13,574 nt of DNA, from NCBI GenBank assembly GCA_964496575.1, contig CAZCAC010000185.1, forward strand, positions 1 to 13,574. The letters are read 5' to 3'. The position numbers and the translations under genes were made by a program. The stretch is from CAZCAC01 sp964496575 (GTDB taxonomy: Bacteria; Planctomycetota; UBA1135; GCA-002686595). Positions 1 to 6,692 of the stretch are shown one piece after another (position 1 is the stretch's first letter; each line of letters starts with the position of its first letter). The notes beneath the pieces were generated by a model, which was not told where the DNA came from, made no database searches, and saw nothing but the letters and a program-made list of their open reading frames with translations.

Positions 1-4
1 AATG

Positions 5-54
5 TGTTACCTATGTCCCCGGACAGATCTGTTACCCATGTGCCGGGTTGCACA
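5..54. mobile_element. Probable insertion-sequence end (two 18-bp direct repeats)
   Basis: Two copies of an 18-base motif of the form TGTTACCYATGTSCCSGG lie at 5-22 and 30-47, agreeing at 15 of 18 positions with a 25-base period. The second copy is followed by TTGCACA ending at 54. Closely spaced repeats of this kind are typical transposase-binding terminal repeats, and the motif resembles ends I associate with IS481-type elements (recollection, not a search). Read on the minus strand the segment would begin TGTGCAACCC, so the tip is probably near 54 and the element body probably lies left of base 1. No transposase coding sequence is inside the window, and target-site duplication cannot be tested. 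It may be a complete element cut by the window edge or a solo remnant. Confidence 0.45.
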
Positions 55-255
55 CGTTCGTACTCCTCTCTTCATGGTCTACGAGCGGCGGAGCCCGACG
101 CGGACCCGCGCCTCAATCAATGAGATGGGGAGAATCCTGTTTCCGCAAGGTGGCCCACTCGGAATCCTGGTGTGGCCGGCCCCGGTGAGGGCGAGCGGCC
201 GGTGCCTGATCCGCGATGGAAGTGGAGAGGAGCGCGGTCTCCTGCCGACTCCCTC
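55..255. other. Non-coding gap between IS end and recG stop
   Basis: These roughly 200 bases follow the end of recG on the minus strand. I see no credible gene here: the open frames on both strands lack a ribosome binding site and have compositionally forced Arg/Pro/Ser-rich products. I also see no convincing intrinsic terminator with a U-tract after recG. Confidence 0.4.
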
Positions 256-2283
256 TCACGGAGTGACCCGCCGCAACTCCCCCGCTCTTGCGTACCGCCC
301 GGCGAGCTCGCAATCACCGAGCAGGAGGTCGCGCGCGGCGACGATCAGGTCGACGTCGGCGCCGACCTCGGCCAGCACGCCCCCCAGCTCTCCCGACTGG
401 CGCGTCCCACCGAGTTCCCCCATCCCCCGCCGCCGCAGGTCCTCCTCGGCCAATACGAAGCCGTCGTCGGTCCGCTCCAGCAGCTCGAAGCGCTCGCGGG
501 CCACCGGCTTGCCGTAGAGCAAGCACCACGACGGCCGCTCGCTGCGCCCGATCCGCCCGCGCAGCTGGTGCAGCTGGGCCAGGCCGAGGCGCTCGGCGTC
601 CTCGATCACCATCACCGTCGCCAGCGGCACGTCGACGCCCACCTCGATGACGGTGGTGGCGACCAGGATCCGCGCCTCGCCGCGGCGAAAGCGAGCCAGC
701 CGCTCCGCGCGCTCCTCGGTGGCCAGGCGACCGTGCACCAGCTCGACGCCGAAGCCGGCGAGCTCCGAGCGCCGCATGCGGGCGAAGGTGCGCTCCGCCC
801 CCTGCTGCTCCTCCTCGCCGATGCGCGGCGAGACCCAGAAGACCTGCTCCCCCGCCTCGAGCCGCTCGCGCAGGAACTCCGGCACGCGCTCGCGGTCCTT
901 CGCCTGCAACCAGCGCGTCTGCACCGCTCCGCGCCCCGGCGGCTTCTCGGCCAGCAGGCTCACCTCGAGATCGCCGTAGATGGTCAGCGCCAGCGTGCGC
1001 GGGATCGGCGTCGCGGTCATCAGCAGGAGGTGCACGTCCTCCCCCTTCTCGATCAGCCGCGCGCGCTGCGCGACGCCGAAGCGATGCTGCTCGTCGATCA
1101 CCGCCAGCGCGAGACGCCGGTAGCGGACGTCCTTCGAAAAGAGCGCATGCGTGCCGAAGACGAGGTCGAGCTCTCCGGTGGCGAGGGCGTCGAGCCGGGC
1201 GCGCCGCTCGGCGCCGCGGATCGAGCCGGTCAGGAGCGCAGCGCGCACGCCCGCCGCCTCGAGCCAGGGACGCAGGCCGTCGCAGTGCTGCTCGGCGAGC
1301 AGCTCGGTCGGCGCCATGAGCGCCGCCTGCGCGCCGGCGGAAGCGACGGAGAGGCACGCGTAGAGCCCCAGCACGGTCTTGCCCGAGCCGACGTCCCCCT
1401 GCAGCAGGCGCCGCATCGGCGCGGAGCGGGCGAGGTCCGTGTCGAGCTGGTCGAGGATCGCCCGCTGCCCCGCCGTCAGCTCGAAGGGGAAGTGTCCCTC
1501 GAGCTCGGCGCGCCGCCGCGGCTCGGTCTCGACCGAGCAGGCGCTTCCGGAGCGCGACGAAGCGGCGCGCGCGAGGACGCGTGCCTGTACACCGAGGAGC
1601 TGCTCCAGGAGAACGCGGCGCCGCGCGCGGTCGAAGGCCTCGGGTCCCTCGGGCTGGTGCAGGAGCGGCACCGCCTCGTGAAGCGGCGGCAGGTCGAGTC
1701 GCTCGAGCGCCTCGGCGGGCAGGGTCTCGACGAGCGAGGCGGCCGAGCGCTCTATCGCCTGTTCGAGCAGCCCGCGAAGGAGCTCCAGTCCGATCCCCTC
1801 GGTCAGGGCGTACACCGGCAGCCAGCGATCCGCGACCAGCGTCCCCGCGCCTTCCGCCGAGCGAGGCGAGACGAGCACCGGCCCCTTCTTCGAGACTGAA
1901 GCCCGGCCGGCGAAGGTGTAGTGCTCCCCCACGACGAAGCGCTCGAGCTGCCACGGCTGATTGAAGTAGACGACCTCGATGCTCGCCTCGCCGTCGGAGA
2001 CGAGCAGCCGCACGCTCGAGCGGCGGCCGAAGCGGTTCAGCCGCCGCGACTCGACGCTCCCGGTGATCACCACCACCTCGCCGGAAGCCTCCCGCGCCTC
2101 GGCGATCGTCGCCGCGGTGCCGGAGCTCTCCAGGCGGCGCGGCACCAGGAGCAGGAGGTCGCGCAGGCTCTCCACCCCCAGCCGGAAGAGCCGCGCGGCC
2201 CGCGCCGGACCGACTCCGGAGAGGAGCGTCAGCGGTCCGTCGAGGTCGAGATTCTCCGTGGCCAAGCCGGCTCCGGGCGTCAC
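256..2283 (-). CDS. recG: ATP-dependent DNA helicase RecG (branch migration)
   Basis: A 675-residue protein close to the usual RecG length of about 690. RecG is a cytoplasmic superfamily 2 helicase that remodels stalled replication forks and migrates Holliday junctions. A helix-hairpin-helix-like GVGPARAARL is at 23-32 and the OB-fold wedge domain at about 65-140. The motor shows Walker A GDVGSGKT at 296-303, APTELLAEQH at 324-333, the DEQH box at 397-400, the TAT motif III at 423-425, ATTVIEVGVDVP at 542-553 and QLRGRIGR at 573-580. The C-terminal GTRQSGE near 625-631 matches the conserved RecG tail. The chosen start is GTG at 2283, because it overlaps the stop of the upstream PH-domain gene as GTGA, which implies translational coupling. 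The reading frame stays open further upstream, but there it runs through the PH-domain gene in a wrong frame and is not part of RecG. All catalytic motifs are intact. Confidence 0.95.
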   Translation of the reverse strand: MTPGAGLATENLDLDGPLTLLSGVGPARAARLFRLGVESLRDLLLLVPRRLESSGTAATIAEAREASGEVVVITGSVESRRLNRFGRRSSVRLLVSDGEASIEVVYFNQPWQLERFVVGEHYTFAGRASVSKKGPVLVSPRSAEGAGTLVADRWLPVYALTEGIGLELLRGLLEQAIERSAASLVETLPAEALERLDLPPLHEAVPLLHQPEGPEAFDRARRRVLLEQLLGVQARVLARAASSRSGSACSVETEPRRRAELEGHFPFELTAGQRAILDQLDTDLARSAPMRRLLQGDVGSGKTVLGLYACLSVASAGAQAALMAPTELLAEQHCDGLRPWLEAAGVRAALLTGSIRGAERRARLDALATGELDLVFGTHALFSKDVRYRRLALAVIDEQHRFGVAQRARLIEKGEDVHLLLMTATPIPRTLALTIYGDLEVSLLAEKPPGRGAVQTRWLQAKDRERVPEFLRERLEAGEQVFWVSPRIGEEEQQGAERTFARMRRSELAGFGVELVHGRLATEERAERLARFRRGEARILVATTVIEVGVDVPLATVMVIEDAERLGLAQLHQLRGRIGRSERPSWCLLYGKPVARERFELLERTDDGFVLAEEDLRRRGMGELGGTRQSGELGGVLAEVGADVDLIVAARDLLLGDCELAGRYARAGELRRVTP

Positions 2284-3026
2284 TCGCCTCGCGCCTCGGC
2301 GGCGACGCGCAGGGCGCGCGCCTCCCCGGCCACCTCGCGCAGGACGGCGAGCGTCGCGGCGCCGACCGTCGAGGCCCTTCGCCGCGCGCGTGTGTCGTCG
2401 GGATCCCCCAGCCCGGCCCCGCCGCCGTGGGTACGCATCAGCTCCTGTATCTGGTCGCGGATCTCCCGCGCGTTCTCCACCCCGGCGATCGATGCGCCGT
2501 GGCTGCTGCCGCGCCCCTTCTTCCCCTCGTGGCTCGCCCCGCCTCCGCCCGCGGTGTCGAGGCGCAGGTCGGAGATCCCCAACCAGCGCTGGATCGGTCC
2601 CTGGTGCAGGCTGAGGTTCTGGACGTTGGCGTAGGTCAAGGTCAGCTCGCGCACGGTGAACGCGCCCGCTCGAACGCGCAGGGAGCGGTCGGTGAGCACG
2701 TAGTAGCGCAGCGCGTAGTCGATGCGCACGGCGATGTAGCCGATGGCCGTGCCGATCGCCACCACCGGCAGGAAGAGCACGCAGATGACGAGCCCCGCCT
2801 CGTCCCCCTGGATCGCCGCGAGGAGGATGAACAGCAGGAAGAAGAGGAACGAGGCCACGCTGCCGAGCGCGAGGAGCACCAGCCGGTACTTCAGGAACTT
2901 CGGGCTGGCGCGCATCACCACCACGCTGTCGTGGCTCCCGGCGGGTGCTTCGGGGGGCTCGGTGGGCGTCTTCAGCAGCCGGAAGAGCGGGCCGGTGGTC
3001 GTGCGGTAGAGCTCGTCCGGTTTCAT
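2280..3026 (-). CDS. Membrane PH-domain protein (bPH2/DUF304, YdbT-like)
   Basis: A 248-residue membrane protein with a bacterial PH domain. Two hydrophobic segments lie at about 47-72 and 78-101. They are followed at about 105-160 by a bPH2-type domain with the motif YYVLTDRSLRVRAG and then LTYANVQNLSLHQGPIQRWLGI, the signature of the YdbS/YdbT group. A glycine-rich stretch (160-182) leads to helical, charged C-terminal segments at 183-200 and 215-248. Its molecular role is not established; members of the family are linked to membrane or envelope stress only by context. Start: an adjacent GTG (3029) and ATG (3026) are both in frame. The ATG is preferred because GGAGG lies 7 bases before it, against 4 bases for the GTG. 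This gives a TGATG overlap with the preceding gene's stop. The 3' end overlaps the recG start. It is paralogous to its upstream neighbour, sharing the LTYxxxQ...IxRWLGI...TAxG pattern. Confidence 0.85.
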   Translation of the reverse strand: MKPDELYRTTTGPLFRLLKTPTEPPEAPAGSHDSVVVMRASPKFLKYRLVLLALGSVASFLFFLLFILLAAIQGDEAGLVICVLFLPVVAIGTAIGYIAVRIDYALRYYVLTDRSLRVRAGAFTVRELTLTYANVQNLSLHQGPIQRWLGISDLRLDTAGGGGASHEGKKGRGSSHGASIAGVENAREIRDQIQELMRTHGGGAGLGDPDDTRARRRASTVGAATLAVLREVAGEARALRVAAEARGE

Positions 3027-3541
3027 CACTTCGCCTCCAGCGCGCGGCGCGCGGCGGCCAGCTCGTCGCGGATCTCGCCGAGCAGGACGGCCACGTCGTC
3101 GGTTTCCTCCACGGCCTCGGCGACCTCCTCTCCCTTCGCATGCTCGTGCCCGCGCATGTGCCGGTAGAAGTAGTCGCGAACCAGCTCGTAGTCCTGTAGC
3201 CCCTCCAGCTTCATCTCCGCCGCGGAGCTACCCGCGGCGGTCTGCACCTCGATCGTGCCGATGCCGAGCCAGCGCTCGATCACGTTGCGCCGGACGTGGA
3301 TGTCCTGGATCCGCTTGTAGGTGAGGTAGATCTCGCGCCGGAAGAGGATCCCCCAGGACGCGCCGATCCCCTCGTCGTCGAAGCGGAACTTCAGCGTGTG
3401 ATAGCGGAAGTAGAGCGGCAGGAAGACGAACGGCGCGGCGACCAGCGTGCAGAGCGCGGCGATGGTGTAGTAGGTCAGGAGGCTCGGGTGGGGGCGCTCG
3501 ATGGCGCGCACCCGGGCGTCCTCTGCGGCCGGATCGGACAT
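3026..3541 (-). CDS. Small membrane PH-domain protein (bPH2/DUF304, YdbS-like)
   Basis: A 171-residue protein. A single hydrophobic hairpin at about 22-46 (LTYYTIAAL... to ...FVFLPLYF) precedes a bPH2 domain at about 48-105. The domain contains FRREIYLTYKRIQDIHVRRN and IERWLGIGTIEVQTAAG, the most conserved part of the YdbS/YdbT family. The tail (116-171) is charged and helical, ending in an IRDEL-type coiled-coil-like stretch. A related IRDQIQEL stretch occurs in the downstream paralogue, which suggests the two may associate through these tails (inference). The start ATG is preceded by GAGGTGA with 7 bases after GAGG, a strong ribosome binding site. The stop codon TGA shares its last base with the ATG of the next PH-domain gene. 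It lies 95 bases downstream of the lipoprotein gene and may share its transcript. Confidence 0.85.
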   Translation of the reverse strand: MSDPAAEDARVRAIERPHPSLLTYYTIAALCTLVAAPFVFLPLYFRYHTLKFRFDDEGIGASWGILFRREIYLTYKRIQDIHVRRNVIERWLGIGTIEVQTAAGSSAAEMKLEGLQDYELVRDYFYRHMRGHEHAKGEEVAEAVEETDDVAVLLGEIRDELAAARRALEAK

Positions 3542-3601
3542 GGCATCACCTCGTCTCTGTTCTCGGGCAGGAAGGGCGCGGAAAGGGACTCCGAGGCACC
3601 C

Positions 3602-3633
3602 TACTCCCGGGAGCCGAGGGGCGCAACGCGCCC
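3602..3633 (-). other. Small hairpin downstream of lipoprotein gene
   Basis: Three bases after the lipoprotein stop codon, GGGCGC and GCGCCC (3619-3624 and 3628-3633) form a perfect 6-bp stem with a 3-base loop. A 10-base palindrome CTCCCGGGAG lies at 3604-3613. No U-tract follows on the minus strand, so a classical intrinsic terminator is not supported. It could attenuate or punctuate transcription between the lipoprotein gene and the PH/recG genes. Confidence 0.25.
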
Positions 3634-3636
3634 GCT

Positions 3637-5982
3637 TCACCAGTCGCGGCCGAAGAGACGGATCTGGCTGGTGGCGGGTTTGTTGACCAGGGTGAAGCCG
3701 CGATCGGCCACGCCCCCGGCGTCGGGGTCGGCGTCCCACTTCCAGAGGTAGACCCCGTCGACGTCGAAACCCCTGGCCACGAGGCCCTCGAGCGCCTGCC
3801 GCATCGCGCGCAGGGCTCGCGCCTGCTCGGAGGCCTCCGCCGGGCCGGGTCCGATCGTCGCATCGGTGGCGGCGCGGCTGGTGGAGCGGAACCCGGTCTC
3901 GACGAAGAGCACCGGTCGATCGTGATCGGCGGCGACCGAGGCGAAGCGCTGCAAGACCCCGGCGACGGTTCGCCGCAGGAGCGCATCGCCCTGCGGAGGG
4001 GTGTCCGGCGGGGCGAGTCGCGGGAAGAAAGAGATGCCCAGGTAGTCGAACGCCTCCCAGTGCGAGAAGTGTCGCATCTCGCCCGGCGTGCCCGCCGCGT
4101 AGGTCAGCGCTCCACCGAATGCGCGCCGCGCGTTTCCGAAGCTCCGGCCCAGCTGCGCGGCGTGGTAGTCCCGCACCTCGGGCGGTAGGCCCATCATCCC
4201 GTTCGATCCCTCGAGCTCGGTGCCGACGCAGAGGAGGTCGAACCCGCACAGCTCGGCGAGCAGGCCGTAGTGCACCAGCATCGGCGGATAGGTCGTGAAG
4301 AACTCCTCCCAGTGATCGAGATCGGTGCGGCGCAACCAGGCGGAGTAGCCCGCGCTGTCACTCAGGAGCAGGTGCGGGGCGAGGAGCATCACCTCGATGC
4401 CGGCCGCCCGTGCCGCGCTCGCGAGCTGGGCGATGGCGGCGTCCCCTTCCAGGCTGCCGAGCCCGTCGGGCAGCGGGCCGCCGGGGTACGGGGGCTCGCC
4501 GAGGTGCTCGGCGAAGAAGCTGGTCACCGAGATCGAATTGGCGCCGGAGAGGACCGCCCACTCGAGGCTGTGCGCCGTGTCGGCCCGATCGAAGCCGCCC
4601 CCGGATCGCGCGTTGGAGTCGAAGGCGACACCGCGCTGGAAGCCGAGCTCGGCGAGGCGCTCGCGGCGCTCATCGCGTCGCTCCTGGAGCTCCGGCGAAA
4701 GCGCGTCCCCGGCGGGGAGGAGCCACTCCCGGAAGGCGACGTCGAGGCGGTTGTCGATCGCCAGTTCCTCCTCGCCGCGCCACAGCGCGCGCAACGCCTC
4801 GGGGTCGCGCCCCTCCCGCAGGAAGCGAAGGAAGAGCCCGCGCGCCGGCGCCAGGACGTGACGCGAGAGGCGATCGACGGAAGCGTCGTCGACGAGCTCC
4901 TCGATGGTGGGGAGCAGCTCCCACCGGGCGAGGTAGCGCCCCCAGCCGATGAGCTCGCGTCCCCACCACTCCCCCGCGGCGTCGAGCCCCGCGCCGTCGA
5001 GCATCCAGCTCGCCGCGGGCTCGCCGAGGGCCGAGCGGGCCGCGTCCCGCGCGACCGAAGCCCCCGCGTCGTCGGGGGTCCCCGGCGCGAGGAGCGTCAC
5101 CCGGAAGCGGTAGCGGCCGCCGGAGACGGAGAGCCCGCAGGCCCCGGTCAGCGCGCGCTGGGTCGCCGTGGATGCGACGGCGAGCACCTCCGTCGAGCCC
5201 AGCCGCTCCTCGCCCGTCCAGGCGGCGAGGTCGGCGAGAGCCCGGGCGACCTTCGCCCCGTAGGCGTCGGCGCGCTCCGGCTCGACCCGCGGCAGTCGAC
5301 GGAGGTCGAACGTGGCGGGGCGGCGCACCGGAATCGACGTCCAGGGCAACCGCTTGAGGGCGGGCCCACTCCTACCTGGAGCACCCGAGGTCGCGGCGCC
5401 GGTCGTGGGGAACTGCACCACCGGCCGCCCGTACGCGTGGAAGCGCACGCCCGGTCGCGCCGCGGGGGTGAGGTCCTCGACCACGTCGAGGAGCTGCGAT
5501 GGGTCCTGCGCGACGAACAGGTTCAGCGGCAGGCCGAGCCGGTCGGGATCCTCGACGCAGATCACCATCACCTCCCGCGCGCCGGTGAGGATCTGGCGAC
5601 GGTAGACCCAGCCCCGCTCCTCGACGACGCCCCCGCTCCGCTCGATCAGGCCGCGCACCAGGGGGTCGCCGGGCCCACCCAGCACGATCCGCGGAGATGT
5701 GGACTCGCCGCCCGCGCCCGCCGGTAGGACGACCACCTCCTTGCCGCTGCGCGCCGCCAGCACCCGGGCCGCGGCGCGCACGGACTCGGCGAGTGAGTCG
5801 GACCGACCGGCGGACGCCTCATCGGCCACCAGGGGGAGGTAGACCTCGATCCGCGGGGCGTCCTGCAGGGCGCGCCGCAATCGCGGAGTGCTCGTGGCCA
5901 CCACCTCTCCTCCGCCGCAGGAGCCGAGAAGGGCCGCGGCGAGGAAGAGGATCGAGAGCAGCGCGGGAAGGCGACGAAGCAT
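3637..5982 (-). CDS. Lipoprotein with C-terminal GH113-like TIM barrel
   Basis: A 781-residue probable lipoprotein. The signal peptide ends in LLGSC, giving a lipidated Cys22. Residues 42-190 look like a small alpha/beta domain of unknown function. Residues about 290-425 resemble a gluzincin or peptidase-MA-like fold, with ASWMLDGAGLDAAGEWWG and RGLFLRFLREGRDPEALRAL, but no HExxH motif is present, so it is presumably not a peptidase. Residues about 448-775 resemble a glycoside hydrolase 113-type TIM barrel. The likely acid/base is E589 in VGTELEG, the likely nucleophile is E695 in LFVETGF, and there is a typical late-barrel LWKWDADP at 746-753. GH113 enzymes described so far are mostly beta-mannanases; the substrate here is unknown. 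The start ATG directly precedes the signal peptide, but I see no clear Shine-Dalgarno. The gene lies 79 bases after the DUF2784 gene. The barrel assignment is reasonably firm; the middle domain is tentative. Confidence 0.75.
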   Translation of the reverse strand: MLRRLPALLSILFLAAALLGSCGGGEVVATSTPRLRRALQDAPRIEVYLPLVADEASAGRSDSLAESVRAAARVLAARSGKEVVVLPAGAGGESTSPRIVLGGPGDPLVRGLIERSGGVVEERGWVYRRQILTGAREVMVICVEDPDRLGLPLNLFVAQDPSQLLDVVEDLTPAARPGVRFHAYGRPVVQFPTTGAATSGAPGRSGPALKRLPWTSIPVRRPATFDLRRLPRVEPERADAYGAKVARALADLAAWTGEERLGSTEVLAVASTATQRALTGACGLSVSGGRYRFRVTLLAPGTPDDAGASVARDAARSALGEPAASWMLDGAGLDAAGEWWGRELIGWGRYLARWELLPTIEELVDDASVDRLSRHVLAPARGLFLRFLREGRDPEALRALWRGEEELAIDNRLDVAFREWLLPAGDALSPELQERRDERRERLAELGFQRGVAFDSNARSGGGFDRADTAHSLEWAVLSGANSISVTSFFAEHLGEPPYPGGPLPDGLGSLEGDAAIAQLASAARAAGIEVMLLAPHLLLSDSAGYSAWLRRTDLDHWEEFFTTYPPMLVHYGLLAELCGFDLLCVGTELEGSNGMMGLPPEVRDYHAAQLGRSFGNARRAFGGALTYAAGTPGEMRHFSHWEAFDYLGISFFPRLAPPDTPPQGDALLRRTVAGVLQRFASVAADHDRPVLFVETGFRSTSRAATDATIGPGPAEASEQARALRAMRQALEGLVARGFDVDGVYLWKWDADPDAGGVADRGFTLVNKPATSQIRLFGRDW

Positions 5983-6061
5983 GGCGGGAATCGTGTTCCG
6001 TCCCGTCAGTTTGGCGGCCCCGGGGGGCTGAGCGAAGGGTGGAAGGCAGGTTTGTTGCCGC

Positions 6062-6529
6062 TCAATGACCCCGGCTCCGCCGCCAGCGGACCGGCACCAG
6101 CCGGATCGACGCCAGGACCACCGCGGCGAACGCGACGTAGCAGACGTTGAGGGTCGACTGCTCCACGTCCACGTACAGGAGCTCGTGCAGCCAGCGGGCG
6201 ATGAAACCCGCGTCCTCGATCGGCTTCCCGGCCCGCAGCCGCAGGTCGAACTCCCAGGTGGTCAGGGGACAGATCCGGTCGAGCAGGGCCTGCACGGCGA
6301 TGAAGGCGATCGTGGCGAGGTGTGCGATCCGGAACCAGCGATTCCCGACCCAGCTCCAACGCCGCCACCACCCCAGCAGGATCAACCCCTCGCCGACGAG
6401 CACGAAACCGACGACCAGGACGTGGACGACCACGATCGCGTTCGCCAGGGCCAGGCAGGTCTCGGGATCCTCGGGATACCAGTCGGGCGCCGGTGACCGC
6501 GCGCCGAGGAGGAGGGCGAAGGGGGGCAC
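6062..6529 (-). CDS. DUF2784 family membrane protein
   Basis: A 155-residue membrane protein matching the DUF2784 pattern, whose function is unknown. Hydrophobic helices lie at about 28-54, 69-87 and 125-145. Family hallmarks are NRWFRIAH at 63-70, CPLTTWEFDLR at 87-97 and FIARWLHELLY at 109-119. The length is somewhat above the common size of around 120 residues because of about 25 extra N-terminal residues. The start chosen is GTG at 6529, with AGGA about 8 bases upstream; a later start near the first membrane helix remains possible. It is the first gene of the minus-strand block leading to the lipoprotein, PH-domain and recG genes. The 160 bases upstream hold a large inverted repeat, so any promoter for this block must lie within or near that structure, unless the block is read through from the propeller gene. 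Confidence 0.82.
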   Translation of the reverse strand: MPPFALLLGARSPAPDWYPEDPETCLALANAIVVVHVLVVGFVLVGEGLILLGWWRRWSWVGNRWFRIAHLATIAFIAVQALLDRICPLTTWEFDLRLRAGKPIEDAGFIARWLHELLYVDVEQSTLNVCYVAFAAVVLASIRLVPVRWRRSRGH

Positions 6530-6587
6530 GATTCGATTCCTGGAGGGGGCGTGGGTGGGGATACGCGCCGCGACCCGGATATCCTCG

Positions 6588-6692
6588 TAGCGGTACGGAG
6601 TCGTATAGCGGTACGGAGTCGTACACCCGGCTGTCGTTTTCGGTCACCCGCGGGCCGTACACGACAGCCGGGTGTACGACTCCGTACTGCTA
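6588..6692. repeat. Long inverted repeat with tandem 18-bp duplication
   Basis: Arms at 6606-6637 and 6661-6692 are complementary over 32 bases with one G-T wobble (6610/6688). The inner 27 bases (6611-6637 and 6661-6687) are perfect, around a 23-base loop. The outer 18 bases of the left arm (6606-6623) are duplicated head to tail at 6588-6605. The unit contains GTACGGAGTCGTA, whose outer bases are palindromic (TACG-N4-CGTA). The right arm includes the TAG stop of the propeller gene (6690-6692). No U-tract follows on the minus strand, and the stem is much longer than a standard terminator. It may end or stabilise the propeller transcript, be an operator array for the next gene, or be the footprint of a small palindromic element. 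Confidence 0.9.

Noticed and set aside
172..1899. Long plus-strand open frame of 575 codons
   Set aside because: Antisense to recG; product is compositionally biased with no family motifs. High GC keeps shadow frames open.
2284..3141. In-frame upstream extension of recG
   Set aside because: It runs in a wrong frame through the PH-domain genes and gives an Arg-rich sequence without RecG similarity; the GTG at 2283 overlapping the upstream stop is a better start.
4270..5727. Plus-strand open frame of 485 codons opposite the lipoprotein gene
   Set aside because: Mirror of the lipoprotein coding frame, without recognisable domains or a ribosome binding site.
6588..6692. CRISPR array
   Set aside because: Only a two-unit tandem repeat and one inverted copy, with no spacer-repeat periodicity.
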